DNA from: CAVUNY01 sp963843535
Lineage (GTDB): Bacteria; Chloroflexota; Anaerolineae; Anaerolineales; Anaerolineaceae
Length of the DNA stretch: 64,000 nt
Direction: 5' to 3'
NCBI GenBank assembly: GCA_963843535.1
Contig: CAWJKU010000001.1
Location: 682,001-746,000 of the forward strand
The translations under genes and the position numbers were made by a program. Below are positions 33,774 through 43,390 of the stretch, one piece after another. The stretch's first letter is position 1. Each line of letters begins with the position of its first letter. A model generated the notes under the pieces. It saw only the letters and a list, made by a program, of their open reading frames with translations. It had not been told where the DNA came from and searched no databases.

Positions 33774-36557
33774 TTATTGAGAAGATATGTCTCCCTCATA
33801 CAGGGTCGCCAGGGTTTGCTCCAGATCGGCGATCTTCTGGCTGATCGTGAAGGCGTTGAAATGTCCGCCGCGCACGTTGCCATCTCCTTCCCCGGAGAAG
33901 CCCAGGCGAGAATCACGCCGGCTGAGGTGCAGGGCTGCCTGGGCATTTTCCAGCTCGCATTCCAGCAGGAAAATCAGGCTGTCTCGCACGGCTTGTCCCG
34001 GCTGCCGGGTGTAGGCGTCGCGCAGATGGATAAACTCAATCAGGTTGACGATCGTCTTGACCTGCGAGAACTGCATGCGCGATACGTTCTGAGCATCTAC
34101 AAGTGCCTGTCGGTCGGCATCGCGGCAGGTGCGGATCGCTTCATCCAGGTACAGGTTGCCCTGCTGGTAGTGTTTGAGCATGCTTTGGAAGCAGCGCGCA
34201 ACCACGCGCTCATCCCAGGTTTTGTCCCTGTCGATCAGGAAGCGCTCGACGATCCCGGTCCACTTCAGGTCGTTGACGTAGCCGCGCGCCCAGCGCCGCG
34301 GGATAATGCGCTGTGGATCGAGGTAAAACGGCTGCCCGGGGGCTGACTGCAGCGGACCTGGATAGCGGCACACCCCCCAGGTGTAGGGGAAATCTTCGCG
34401 GATGGCAAGGCTGAATTCCTCCCAGGCTTTTACCACCAGCTCGCTGCTCTCGCGACCGGAGCTCAGGATTGCGGCTGTGCTTAACTTTTCAGCCTGGGTA
34501 GACTCAACCAGACTCCCGTTTTTCCATACCTCAAAAGCATTCAGGCGCATCAGGCCCTGGCAGGGGGTGGGCATGAACCCGATGTGCAGGTACTGAGACA
34601 GGAATCCATTCACACCTTCTTTGGCCAGGCATTCCCAGCGCCGCTGGTGCTGCTCCAGGCAAGGGGTATAGGGGGTGGAGACAAATTCCTGCCCAAAGGT
34701 ATCTTCGGTCTTGGCGATGAAGCGCAGGCCTTTTTTGTTTGCCAGTTTTTTTACCTTCAGGAAGTAATCGGAGGGGTCGGCCGAGCACAACGAATAATCG
34801 TCAGTCAGGATCTTAACGCCGCCCCGCTCCAGCACCTTAAGCTGGCTGTAGCACGCGGCCAGGGTCACATCCGGGGGCATGTGCTCGATCACCCGGTAGT
34901 TCCAGGGTTCGTCGCAGATGTAGGTCAGCAGGATCAACTCGCGATCCGCATGCTTTACCCGGGCAGATTCTTTAAACGCCTGGAACAGCCGCCCCGCCAG
35001 TTCTTCGACGGGGTAATCTCGGCAGTAGGGGCATTTATCCTTGCTGTTGTGGGTGATGCAGGAATAAAAACCTTCCGTGTCGTACACCACAACCAGGCCT
35101 TTAAGGCCCTCGACCTGGGTGAAAACGCCGCCGATGGTCTCGCGCAGGAAATCAAGCGTTGTCTCCTGACCCGTGCAGGGGAAATTACCGAAACGCTCAA
35201 ACGCTTTTAACTGCGGTAGGCGCTGGTAGACAGAGTCGGGGAATTTACGCTCGTAGCCGGTCTTCACATCCCAGTAGAAATCGACCCCATACCGGGCGCC
35301 CAGCTCCACCGAGCGGCGCAAGCGTTCGATGGCAGCGGGGGCCTCCGGGTCATTCATCTCCGGAAAAATGGCTGAGTCGACCACGAAATCTTCCAGGCTG
35401 GCCTGGAAATACACCGCGTTGTAGCCTGCCCGTGAAAGCCGCCACATATAGCCGGGCGTCCACACCTGGGCCTCGCGCAGCATGAAATAGCTGGGAGCCG
35501 GGTAAATGCCGGGCACCATGCGGGTATCGTAGCGGGGCAGCACCAGGAATTCACCCTGCGCCAGGAACGGCGCCCGCCGCTCCAGCATCCGGTCCTCCAT
35601 CCAGTAAGCCGCCCGCAGCAGCCCGACCTCTTTGGTGGCCTGGATCAGGATCTGCCCGGGGGTAACCGTCACCAGGAATGACTCTGGCTTGGTAAGGCGT
35701 TCATCCTGGCTGGATTGAAATAAAATCCTGGGCTCATCCGTCCCAACCTGGATTTGCACGCCCATGACCTTATTCAAAAAGACCTGTATCTCGGTAAGAG
35801 CGTTTGCCACCAATTCCGAATCCGGCAGGCGGCTCTCCAGGCTCCACGTAGCATCGATCTCCACTTCGCCAGGGGCTGGAGTCTGGTCTTCAACCCGCAA
35901 ATAGTGAAATTCAGTGAAAGGCTCCGCCAGCAGCTTAGCCGAAAATTCGAACTGCTGTTCGCTTTTATCACCGTCTGGCGGATCGATATCGGTCAGAATC
36001 GCAAACGAGATGCTCCAGGTAGGGCTTCCGTCCGCTCTTAGCCGGCTTCCGCTGGTGAAATCCGGGTAGTTGGCCCCGGCATATAAGGTTGGCAGGGGAG
36101 CGTTGACGTCATCCAGCCGTTCGGCGGCCTCGTACCACCAGAACGGCAGCCGGGCGTTGACTTCACTGACTCGCTCCGCCCGGGTGTTAGGCCCGTAGAC
36201 GTGATAGGCATCCAGAGGCCGGCGGGCATCTTCAACCCACAGAGTCAGGTATAGAGTTTCACCGGCCCAGACCTGCACAGGTGGAAAATCTTCACCCACC
36301 ATCAGCTCAAAGACCGGCATGATTTGTGCGGCAGGGATGCTGCCCCGGCGGAGCTCTTGTCCACCGGGACGCCGGCCAAGGCTGTAATGGACCGGCCCAG
36401 GATCGCCGTACTTGCTCAATTTAACCCGTATCCCGCGGATCGAGCTGACCCCAACCGGGATCCGGAAGGATTGGATCAGCTTGCCGCTGTCCTGGTCCAA
36501 AAATTCGGACCGGTATGGATGGTTAGCGAAATCGTAGGTGTAATCGTAAGTGATCAT
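33774..36557 (-). CDS. Large glycosidase-like protein (GH67/GH20-N-domain type architecture)
   Basis: 927 residues, no signal peptide. The N-terminal 170 residues look like a beta-sandwich (FRIPVGVSSIRGIRVKLSK, WAGETLYLTLWVED). Then comes an alpha/beta N-domain as found before GH20/GH67 barrels (LPDSELVANALTEIQVFLNKVMG, LIQATKEVGLLRAAYWMEDRML), and a probable (beta/alpha)8 barrel (GYNAVYFQASLEDFVV, GVDFYWDVKTGY, LVVVYDTEGFYSC, KGLRFIAKTEDTFGQEF). The C-terminal 250 residues are helical. Candidate acids are in YDTEGF and KTEDTF. Alpha-glucuronidase-like or hexosaminidase-like action is a guess from architecture. The gene diverges from the Gfo/Idh gene. Confidence 0.65.
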   Translation of the reverse strand: MITYDYTYDFANHPYRSEFLDQDSGKLIQSFRIPVGVSSIRGIRVKLSKYGDPGPVHYSLGRRPGGQELRRGSIPAAQIMPVFELMVGEDFPPVQVWAGETLYLTLWVEDARRPLDAYHVYGPNTRAERVSEVNARLPFWWYEAAERLDDVNAPLPTLYAGANYPDFTSGSRLRADGSPTWSISFAILTDIDPPDGDKSEQQFEFSAKLLAEPFTEFHYLRVEDQTPAPGEVEIDATWSLESRLPDSELVANALTEIQVFLNKVMGVQIQVGTDEPRILFQSSQDERLTKPESFLVTVTPGQILIQATKEVGLLRAAYWMEDRMLERRAPFLAQGEFLVLPRYDTRMVPGIYPAPSYFMLREAQVWTPGYMWRLSRAGYNAVYFQASLEDFVVDSAIFPEMNDPEAPAAIERLRRSVELGARYGVDFYWDVKTGYERKFPDSVYQRLPQLKAFERFGNFPCTGQETTLDFLRETIGGVFTQVEGLKGLVVVYDTEGFYSCITHNSKDKCPYCRDYPVEELAGRLFQAFKESARVKHADRELILLTYICDEPWNYRVIEHMPPDVTLAACYSQLKVLERGGVKILTDDYSLCSADPSDYFLKVKKLANKKGLRFIAKTEDTFGQEFVSTPYTPCLEQHQRRWECLAKEGVNGFLSQYLHIGFMPTPCQGLMRLNAFEVWKNGSLVESTQAEKLSTAAILSSGRESSELVVKAWEEFSLAIREDFPYTWGVCRYPGPLQSAPGQPFYLDPQRIIPRRWARGYVNDLKWTGIVERFLIDRDKTWDERVVARCFQSMLKHYQQGNLYLDEAIRTCRDADRQALVDAQNVSRMQFSQVKTIVNLIEFIHLRDAYTRQPGQAVRDSLIFLLECELENAQAALHLSRRDSRLGFSGEGDGNVRGGHFNAFTISQKIADLEQTLATLYEGDISSQ

Positions 36558-36773
36558 GGTTAGAATCCGGCTGACTTGTTTGGAAAAGCTGCTGTTTTCC
36601 AGAGGGAAGTTACGTCAATATCTGACAAAAGATTTGAAAATGATAGCTCGGAATTTATCTGGCTTGATTTCACATCAAAATATTGCCATTCATTTAAGTA
36701 TATCATAGGTTTCTACCGGTTTCCAGCGGGAAAAAGCCGATATATCGGGCGGTTGACGGGCAGCCCTTCTTTA

Positions 36774-36801
36774 TTGACAGGAAAAATATTTTGAGTAAAA
36801 T
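36774..36801 (+). promoter_or_regulatory. Promoter of the Gfo/Idh-ROK genes
   Basis: TTGACA at 36774-36779, a 16-base spacer and TAAAAT at 36796-36801, about 45 bases before the ATG at 36847. The remaining divergent gap back to 36558 is AT-rich and shows no gene. Confidence 0.72.
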
Positions 36802-36846
36802 CTACTTGTGTCAGTATATGAAGCAAGCTGGCATATTCGAGGCGCT

Positions 36847-37851
36847 ATGACTTTTAAAATTTGCACGATTGGCTGCGGGCAGCTGGCAAATAGCCATCAT
36901 GGCCCGGCATATGTCAAATACGCAGGCCAGACCCCCGACACGGAGCTGGCGGCCTGCAGCGACCTGGATGAAGCCAGGGCAGGAGCTTTTGCCAGGCGTT
37001 TTGGTTTCAAACGGTCTTATTCCGACCCGATCGCAATGCTCGAAAAAGAGCAACCGGATGCGGTGTGCCTGCTGGTTCCGCCGGCTGTCACCGCTTCGCT
37101 CACCTGCCAGATTTTAATGATGGGCTACCCGTTGCTTATTGAAAAACCGCCGGGCCTGACCGCCGCCGAGACTGACCGTATGATCGCAGCGGCACGAGCC
37201 AGTGGAACCCCTAACCAGGTGGCCTTTAACCGCCGTTATACACCCCTGGTCACTTTTATGAAGAATTTGCTGCGCGAGCACACTTCTCTGGCGGATCTCC
37301 AGCACCTGCAGTACGATTTTTACCGTATCGGACGTACCGACGCCGATTTTTCGACCACCGCCATCCACGGCATTGACACAGCTCGCTTTTTGGCGGGCAG
37401 TGATTATGCTCGCATTTCATTTCATTATCACGAGTTTCCTTCCCTGGGACCCAGTACCGCCAACATCTTCATGGACTGCACTTTCACCTCAGGGATGACG
37501 GCCCAGATCTGTTTTTGCCCGGTTTCGGGGGCGGTGATCGAGAGGGCTACCTTGCATGCTTTGGACCAGCTGTTTTTCTTGAACCTGCCGATTTGGAATG
37601 CCTTCGACGCTCCCGGCAGCCTGGTTCATGTCCGCAAAGGCGACGTTGTCCGCACCTATGCCGGGCCGGAAGTATCCGGCGGGACGGAAGATTTCGTGCT
37701 GAACGGCTTTTACCACGAAAACGCCCGCTTCTTCGATGATATTCGCAGCGGGAGAGTCCCGCCGGGGAATATCGAAAGCGGCAGGCAGGCGGTCGAAATT
37801 GCCCAACTGATCCGCGAAAGAGCGAACAGCTACGCACTGGCGGGCGTTTGA
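36847..37851 (+). CDS. Gfo/Idh/MocA-family oxidoreductase
   Basis: 334 residues from the preferred ATG at 36847, where a GAGGCGCT Shine-Dalgarno lies just upstream. The frame is open to 36808, but that would add 13 unrelated residues. The NAD(P)-binding strand is FKICTIGCGQLANSHHG, the cofactor/catalytic motif LLIEKPPGLT contains the family EKP lysine, and the C-terminal sheet domain includes TTAIHGIDTARFLAG with a probable catalytic His. It oxidises or reduces a sugar or inositol-like substrate in the cytoplasm. It is followed 43 bases later by a ROK kinase. Confidence 0.9.
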   Translation: MTFKICTIGCGQLANSHHGPAYVKYAGQTPDTELAACSDLDEARAGAFARRFGFKRSYSDPIAMLEKEQPDAVCLLVPPAVTASLTCQILMMGYPLLIEKPPGLTAAETDRMIAAARASGTPNQVAFNRRYTPLVTFMKNLLREHTSLADLQHLQYDFYRIGRTDADFSTTAIHGIDTARFLAGSDYARISFHYHEFPSLGPSTANIFMDCTFTSGMTAQICFCPVSGAVIERATLHALDQLFFLNLPIWNAFDAPGSLVHVRKGDVVRTYAGPEVSGGTEDFVLNGFYHENARFFDDIRSGRVPPGNIESGRQAVEIAQLIRERANSYALAGV

Positions 37852-37894
37852 GCAAACCCAAAGATCCAGGGTTAAATTTATTTAGGTTTTCTAC

Positions 37895-38896
37895 ATGAAT
37901 TCTTCATCCTTACCGGCGAAGATCACCATTCATAAGTCTTGGTCAGACCCTATCCTCGCCATTGATATCGGGGGAACGAAAATTGCCGGCGGCATTGTCA
38001 CCCCGGATGGGACTGTCCATTTCGCCAAAACGGTGCCGACCCGGGCGCTGGAGGGGGGCGAAGCCGTGATGGGTCGGGTGATCGACCTCGCCCTGGACCT
38101 GATCCGCACGGCAGCGTCTGAACCCGACCTGAGCCCATCCGCGATTGGGGTTGGAACAGGCGGGAAGGTTGTGCTTGAGGAAGGTTCAATATCCTATGCC
38201 ACTTCAGCTATCCCGGACTGGTCAGGGATGCCGGTCCGGGCCCGCCTGGCCCATGCCGTTGGGCTGCCCGTACAGGTCGAAACCGATGGTAATGCCATGG
38301 CGCTGGGTGAGGCGATTTTTGGGGCAGGAGCTGGCAGCTCTTTCGTGGTCGGGATTACGGTTGGCACGGGGATCGGGGGCGGAATCGTGCTTGATGGGCG
38401 CATCTTCCACGGGGCGCACGGGTTTAGCAACAATATCGGCCACATCATTTTGGACCACAACGGAAGGATGTGCCCGTGCGGAAAGCAGGGTTGCCTGGAG
38501 GCATACGCTTCGGCCACAGCCATGACCGCCAGTTTTGCGTCGCGCGTTGGAAAAACCCGCTTGAAAGAAGAATTTGGCCTGGACCCTAAAAATTTTGGGG
38601 TGAAAGAAATCTTCCAATTGGCCAGCGCAGGCGTGCCAGAGGCGGTGGCGATTATAAAGGAAGGCGCCGTTTACCTTGGGATTGGGATCGCATCCATCAT
38701 TAATTTGCTGGACCCTGATATTGTGGTCGTTGGCGGTGGCGCGGCGCAAAGCGGTGAGATCTACTTCTCACAGCTGCAAAGCACGGCTGCCGAACGGGCA
38801 TTGCCGGGTTCCGCCAGCATTCCCGTGGTGCCGGCCCGGCTCAGCACATGGGCCAACCTGGTAGGGGCGGCGTGCATCGTGTGGGGAAAGGGCTAA
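37895..38896 (+). CDS. ROK-family glucokinase/N-acetylhexosamine kinase
   Basis: 333 residues with the complete ROK set: ILAIDIGGTKIAGGIV (phosphate loop), ETDGNAMALGEAIFGAG (catalytic Asp), VGTGIGGGIVLDGRIFHG, and the zinc motif CPCGKQGCLEAYASA preceded by GHIILDH. It phosphorylates glucose or a related hexose with ATP. The intact zinc motif contrasts with the other ROK protein at 8597. It lies downstream of the Gfo/Idh gene, with a 164-base gap before the dioxygenase gene. Confidence 0.93.
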   Translation: MNSSSLPAKITIHKSWSDPILAIDIGGTKIAGGIVTPDGTVHFAKTVPTRALEGGEAVMGRVIDLALDLIRTAASEPDLSPSAIGVGTGGKVVLEEGSISYATSAIPDWSGMPVRARLAHAVGLPVQVETDGNAMALGEAIFGAGAGSSFVVGITVGTGIGGGIVLDGRIFHGAHGFSNNIGHIILDHNGRMCPCGKQGCLEAYASATAMTASFASRVGKTRLKEEFGLDPKNFGVKEIFQLASAGVPEAVAIIKEGAVYLGIGIASIINLLDPDIVVVGGGAAQSGEIYFSQLQSTAAERALPGSASIPVVPARLSTWANLVGAACIVWGKG

Positions 38897-38993
38897 TCCC
38901 CATAATGTCACAATTTATCAATGTGTGTGTTTGACCTTTTGACTGTTCCTGTTTTTGCCCCAGGAGTAAATTGTTCTTTTGTGATAAGAAAAA

Positions 38994-39023
38994 TTGACTA
39001 ATTTAATAGATTTAGTCTATAAT
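38994..39023 (+). promoter_or_regulatory. Promoter of the PhyH-like dioxygenase gene
   Basis: TTGACT at 38994-38999, an 18-base spacer and a consensus TATAAT at 39018-39023, 37 bases before the ATG at 39061. The region is markedly AT-rich compared with its surroundings. Confidence 0.75.
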
Positions 39024-39060
39024 GTGAGCTAATATCGACCTAAGTATTTCGGGAGATTTT

Positions 39061-39885
39061 ATGAGTATCTACAAACTGTCCACAGAGCAAAAAGCGTTTT
39101 ACAACGAAAATGGTTACCTGATCGATCTGCCGGCGATTTACACCCAGGGTGAAATGCGGCAGATCAACCAGGAACTGCCCGGCCTGCTGGCCCTTCTCCA
39201 ACCCGGTGAAACGCCCAAGGATATCCGTGAATGGCATGAGACCAGCACTTATTTGTACGACATCGTCATGAATCCGAAGATCCACGACCTGGTTGACGGC
39301 ATTCTGGGAGGGAACTTTTTTGTCTGGGCCAGCAGTTTTTTTATTAAGGAACCGTTCAGCAAATCGATCGTTGGATGGCATCAGGATGCATATTACTGGC
39401 CGATGAAACCGCATAATACCGTCACGGTTTGGCTGGCGTTCGACGATGTGGATGCGGAGAACGGCGCGATGAAGATCATCCCGCGTTCGCATAAAGCCGG
39501 TCTGCTCAAACACTCTCGTTCGCAGCAGACTGATTCCGTCCTGACCCTAGAGCTAGAAACAGGCACCTTCAGCGAGGCGGATGCAGTGCAGTTCCATTTA
39601 AAAGCGGGTCAGGTCTCCTTACATGACGACCGGGCCGTGCACGGATCTCCTGCCAATCCGTCGGCGCGCCGCCGGGCCGGGCTGACCATCCGCTATTCGG
39701 GCACCAATGTGAAAAACGACCTGTCCGTGAACCCTAATTTCAAGACCTATCTCTGCCGGGGGATCGATGAATTCCATCACAATCCTGTGGGGTTGCCACC
39801 TACCCAACGATTTGCCCGTCCCGCTTTCAGAGCCGTCAGCATCGAGGAAGCCGGTGTGGATGCCGAAAAGGTACACAATAAATAG
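39061..39885 (+). CDS. Phytanoyl-CoA dioxygenase (PhyH)-family Fe(II)/2-oxoglutarate oxygenase
   Basis: 274 residues. Iron ligands are HxD in VGWHQDAYYW and the distal His in LHDDRAVHGSPANPS. The 2-oxoglutarate-binding Arg is probably in RRRAGLTIRYSG. DVDAENGAMKIIPRSHKAGLL is a typical PhyH segment. It would hydroxylate a small molecule, with unknown substrate. GGGAG precedes the ATG. It has its own promoter and is probably monocistronic. It implies at least some oxygen exposure for the organism. Confidence 0.92.
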   Translation: MSIYKLSTEQKAFYNENGYLIDLPAIYTQGEMRQINQELPGLLALLQPGETPKDIREWHETSTYLYDIVMNPKIHDLVDGILGGNFFVWASSFFIKEPFSKSIVGWHQDAYYWPMKPHNTVTVWLAFDDVDAENGAMKIIPRSHKAGLLKHSRSQQTDSVLTLELETGTFSEADAVQFHLKAGQVSLHDDRAVHGSPANPSARRRAGLTIRYSGTNVKNDLSVNPNFKTYLCRGIDEFHHNPVGLPPTQRFARPAFRAVSIEEAGVDAEKVHNK

Positions 39886-39920
39886 ACCGTAACCACCTTG
39901 CGCAGGGGAGGGGAGAAGTA

Positions 39921-39965
39921 TTAAGCAGCAATTTGCGGCATGATGCGCCACAAATTGCTGCTTAA
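39921..39965. terminator. Perfect 15-bp inverted repeat between convergent genes
   Basis: TTAAGCAGCAATTTG (39921-39935) and CAAATTGCTGCTTAA (39951-39965) flank a 15-base loop that can pair further (GGC/GCC). It lies 36 bases after the dioxygenase stop in a gap of 416 bases between converging genes, so it is a plausible bidirectional terminator even though it lacks a long T-run. The rest of the gap to 40301 shows no credible gene, only AT-rich sequence around 40085. Confidence 0.65.
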
Positions 39966-40301
39966 TTGCGAAGCACGCCGCCTCTTTAGGCGCACCAGGG
40001 GTATTCGGCGGTGGTGGGGGTGAATCCTATCCTTCCTGAAAGGGATTCTTGTAGATGCGATACATTTTCGGAATCTGGTCTCCGACAAAAAAATATATTT
40101 AAATACAAAGCGCCCATTTCCGCGATCTCTGCGTCCCCGAACAGGGATTGTAAGATGGATGAGCGCTTCGGGATCCGTATTGAGGTGGAAAATCACCCTA
40201 TAAGGAATTTAACTCAAGGCCTCCAGGTTATGAGTCAGAAGAGTTTTACTTTTCCACATGCCGGCTCATATTTTAATCAGATCCGAGACATGGGGAAACC
40301 A

Positions 40302-41114
40302 TTATACCGTTGAGAGATCCCATTCTTCATAGATCTTGGGAACATCATTGATCAAGCGTTGGGTATACGCCTGTTTCGGGTGCAGGATCACCTCATCGGC
40401 AGATCCGTGTTCAACAATTTTTCCACGCTCCATAATGTATACGCTGTCAGAAACATAATAGGCCAGGCCAATATCATGGGTGATGAAAATAAGCGTCAGC
40501 CCGGTTTCATTGCGCAGTTTCATCAGATAATCCAGGATGGTCGCGCGTGAGCTGGCATCGATCATCGAGGTGGGCTCATCAGCCAGCAGGATCTTGGGCT
40601 TTAAAAGGAAGATGCGGGCAATCATCAAGCGCTGCATCTGTCCGCCGGAGAGTTCAAAAGGATACTTATTGGTCAATTCCTCGAATTTCAAGTTGACAAA
40701 GCTGCACGCCTCTGCCATCAACTTTACTTTCTCCGCATACGGAAGTTTTCGACCGCCGCGCATGGAAATGCAATCTAAAAGCACGGCATCGATTTTATTA
40801 AATATGTTGTATGAAGAAAACGGATCTTGAAAGATCGCCTGAATGCCTCTCCAGTATTCTTCTTTCTTTTGTTGAGAACTGATATCGCGCTTTTGCCCAT
40901 GGTAATAAATTTCCCCCTCCGTGGAACTGATCAATCCCAAAAGCATTTTGGCCAGGGTGGTCTTTCCGCTGCCCGATTCACCCACGATCGAGATAATTTC
41001 ACCGGCATTGAAAGTGAAATCCACATGGTCAACGGCTAAAGTTTTCTGGCGGCCCAACCCAAATATCTTGGTAAGCCCTTCTCCGCTAAGGATGGGAATT
41101 TTTTCATCAGGCAT
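40302..41114 (-). CDS. Peptide/oligosaccharide ABC transporter ATP-binding protein, OppF type
   Basis: 270 residues. Walker A is GESGSGKTT, the signature is ELSGGQMQRL and Walker B is KILLADEPTSMIDASSRA, with the switch His in IFITHDIG. The C-terminal tail is shorter than in typical OppF and lacks the iron-sulfur cysteine cluster region. It supplies ATP hydrolysis to the permeases at 42127 and 43391. It overlaps the OppD-type gene by 8 bases, with GGAGGG inside the end of that gene. Last gene of the operon. Confidence 0.93.
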   Translation of the reverse strand: MPDEKIPILSGEGLTKIFGLGRQKTLAVDHVDFTFNAGEIISIVGESGSGKTTLAKMLLGLISSTEGEIYYHGQKRDISSQQKKEEYWRGIQAIFQDPFSSYNIFNKIDAVLLDCISMRGGRKLPYAEKVKLMAEACSFVNLKFEELTNKYPFELSGGQMQRLMIARIFLLKPKILLADEPTSMIDASSRATILDYLMKLRNETGLTLIFITHDIGLAYYVSDSVYIMERGKIVEHGSADEVILHPKQAYTQRLINDVPKIYEEWDLSTV

Positions 41115-42117
41115 TTTTATAAGCCCTCCTCAATTCTTCTTCTGGCAGGATGCAGCGGTAAGCGCGTTTGTCATCTTCAAGATCTCGAAGCGCCACGGAA
41201 TTTCCCCTGCATTCTGGCATCACGTATTTACAGCGTTCAGCAAACCGGCATCCGGCAGGTGGTTTCTTCAGGTTGGGCGGCACCCCGGGAATCGCTGACA
41301 GTTTATGGCCCCGCAGGCCTTTTTCAGGCACGATGATCGAGCCCATGAGACCCTTGGAATAGGGATGGAGTGGATCAAACACGGCTTGCTCTGCAGTAGC
41401 CTTCTCCACGATCTGGCCGGCATACATGACCATAATATCATCGGTCACGTTGTAAAGTAGCGGAAGCTCATGCGTGATGAAGATCATCGATTTGATGATG
41501 CCTTTTTCCATCAAATCCCGCAGCATCTTAATGACCATCTTTTGTGATGTGACATCCAGCGCGGAGGAAGGCTCATCCGCGATCAGCACTTTTGGAAAAA
41601 GAATCGTAGATACCGCGATCACCGTGCGCTGTTTCATGCCGCCCGAAAGCTCAACCGGGTATTTTTGCAGTACTTCCGCTGGAAGCCCCACGGTCTCAAA
41701 GCCGTATCGGGCAAGCTCAAAGATTTCTTTCTTGGTGGCTGTTGGGGTATGCGCATGAATCACATCCTCAATAAAAGAGATGACCTTTTGGGTAGGATTG
41801 AGCGCGTTCATGGCGGATTGGGGGATATAGGAAATTTCCGTCCCCAGGATCGATTTTCGAATATCATCCGGCTGCATTACGGAAATATTGCGCCCATCGA
41901 TGATGATCTCGCCACTGGTATAGTGCAGTGGGGCGAAGTAATATCCCATCAGGCTGAGCGCCAGTGTTGACTTTCCGCAGCCGGATTCTCCGGCAATGCC
42001 CAGCGATTTCCCTTCTTCTACCTTCAGAGAAACGTGGTCCACCGCGTAAACATCCTCCCGAAAGCGAGTGATGTATTTTGTGGTCAGTTCCTTAACTTCT
42101 AACATGACTCTTGCCAT
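41107..42117 (-). CDS. Peptide/oligosaccharide ABC transporter ATP-binding protein, OppD type
   Basis: About 336 residues. Walker A is GESGCGKST, the signature is ELSGGMKQRTVIA, Walker B is KVLIADEPSSALD, and the His switch is IFITHELP. The C-terminal oligopeptide-transporter domain is present, with HPYSKGLMGSI and a cysteine cluster (CRFAERCKYVMPEC) that in relatives binds an Fe-S cluster. I prefer the ATG at 42117, with AGGTGA upstream, over a GTG at 42126 that would begin immediately after the permease stop. Co-transcribed with both permeases and the OppF-type ATPase. Confidence 0.93.
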   Translation of the reverse strand: MARVMLEVKELTTKYITRFREDVYAVDHVSLKVEEGKSLGIAGESGCGKSTLALSLMGYYFAPLHYTSGEIIIDGRNISVMQPDDIRKSILGTEISYIPQSAMNALNPTQKVISFIEDVIHAHTPTATKKEIFELARYGFETVGLPAEVLQKYPVELSGGMKQRTVIAVSTILFPKVLIADEPSSALDVTSQKMVIKMLRDLMEKGIIKSMIFITHELPLLYNVTDDIMVMYAGQIVEKATAEQAVFDPLHPYSKGLMGSIIVPEKGLRGHKLSAIPGVPPNLKKPPAGCRFAERCKYVMPECRGNSVALRDLEDDKRAYRCILPEEELRRAYKNA

Positions 42118-42126
42118 TTCAATCAC

Positions 42127-43377
42127 CTAATCTCTCAAGGCAGGGTTGAATACCTGGTCGAGGCCGGTATTCATTAAATTCATCGAGAATGTAACCAGAG
42201 CGATGGTTAAGAGTACGGGTAAATACGCCCACCATTTTCCCAGGATCTGTGCCTGGTAGATCAACGCCCAGTTCAACATCAATCCCAAAGTGGGCACATC
42301 CGATGTTTTTGGTCCCAACCCAATGATCGACAACCCTGCTTCCGCCAGGATGCCCGTGGAAATCTGCAGAATCAGCGCCATGACGACATAAGATGCGATG
42401 TAAGGTAGAATATCCGCGAGGATGATGTGAACGATAGAGTGCCCGGATAGTTTTGACAGATTGACATGATCGCGATTGCGCAGAGAGACCACCTGTGCCC
42501 GCACAGCCCTGGTAGTCCATACCCAGGAGGTAAACCCGATCACCACTGCGACCGTGAACGCACCGCGTTGTTCCTGCCCCAAACTGTATGAAATCAGGAT
42601 CAACATGACAAAGCCGGGGATGACGGTAAAGAGATTCGTGACGAACATAATGATGTCATCCACCAGGCCGCCAATATACCCAGACAGCAATCCCAGGGTC
42701 AAACCGATCAAAGTGGCAATGAGACCAGCGACAAAACCAATCTCCAGCGATACGCCGGTGGCCTTAACCAGCTCCGTGAGCACATCCCGGCCGAAGTTAT
42801 CGGTGCCAAGCGGCAGCATCCGCACGTTCGCAACCTGGTTGATATTCGCGTAATCAGATTGTTTGATCGTACCGCCCGCTTCCAGGGCTCCCGTTTGCGG
42901 GTTTATGGCGGCAATGGTCACACCTTCTGTTAAAAGAAGACCTTTAAGCGAAGTATCCAGTCTGGCATAGTAATTTCGGCTTGCATTGGTCATCCCGGGA
43001 ATATTTACGTCGGGTTTATAATTACTCTCCCATAGATCCAGGAGGCTTTTGGTATTCGTTATATCAATTTCACTTTCAGGAATTTCTGCTGCCACCAGCC
43101 ACTCTTTTATTGCAAGGCGATCTTCCTCAGACAACTTGCTGGCAATTCGCTTGGCAGCGGCATCCGGCAGGTTAAGGGTATAGGGTGTGGAATTCGTGCT
43201 GTCAAATACGTTAACATAGATCCCAGGTGGGAAGAAAGTACCCTGACCGATGATATCTAATGGCGGATCGGTGATGATCAGGGGATAAATGATCACGATT
43301 AGCAGCAATGTAATAAAAATGGAAAAACCAACCTTAAATTTACCAGAACGAAAAACCTGTCGAAGGGTATGTTTCAT
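42127..43377 (-). CDS. Peptide/oligosaccharide ABC transporter permease, OppC type with large extracytoplasmic insert
   Basis: About 416 residues from the ATG at 43377, which lies 13 bases after the OppB-type stop with AAGAGAG upstream. The upstream extension to 43452 would overlap that gene by about 60 bases. TM1 is VGFSIFITLLLIVIIYPLI. Normally the next helices follow after some 60-70 residues. Here roughly 120 additional residues, with a helical RIASKLSEEDRLAIKEWL section, stand between TM1 and the conserved LGTDNFGRDVLTELVKAT. The C-terminal core has the EAA-like loop and SIIGLGPKTSDVPTLGLML. The insert would face outside and could contact the binding protein. Confidence 0.9.
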   Translation of the reverse strand: MKHTLRQVFRSGKFKVGFSIFITLLLIVIIYPLIITDPPLDIIGQGTFFPPGIYVNVFDSTNSTPYTLNLPDAAAKRIASKLSEEDRLAIKEWLVAAEIPESEIDITNTKSLLDLWESNYKPDVNIPGMTNASRNYYARLDTSLKGLLLTEGVTIAAINPQTGALEAGGTIKQSDYANINQVANVRMLPLGTDNFGRDVLTELVKATGVSLEIGFVAGLIATLIGLTLGLLSGYIGGLVDDIIMFVTNLFTVIPGFVMLILISYSLGQEQRGAFTVAVVIGFTSWVWTTRAVRAQVVSLRNRDHVNLSKLSGHSIVHIILADILPYIASYVVMALILQISTGILAEAGLSIIGLGPKTSDVPTLGLMLNWALIYQAQILGKWWAYLPVLLTIALVTFSMNLMNTGLDQVFNPALRD

Positions 43378-43390
43378 GTCAGCATCTCTC

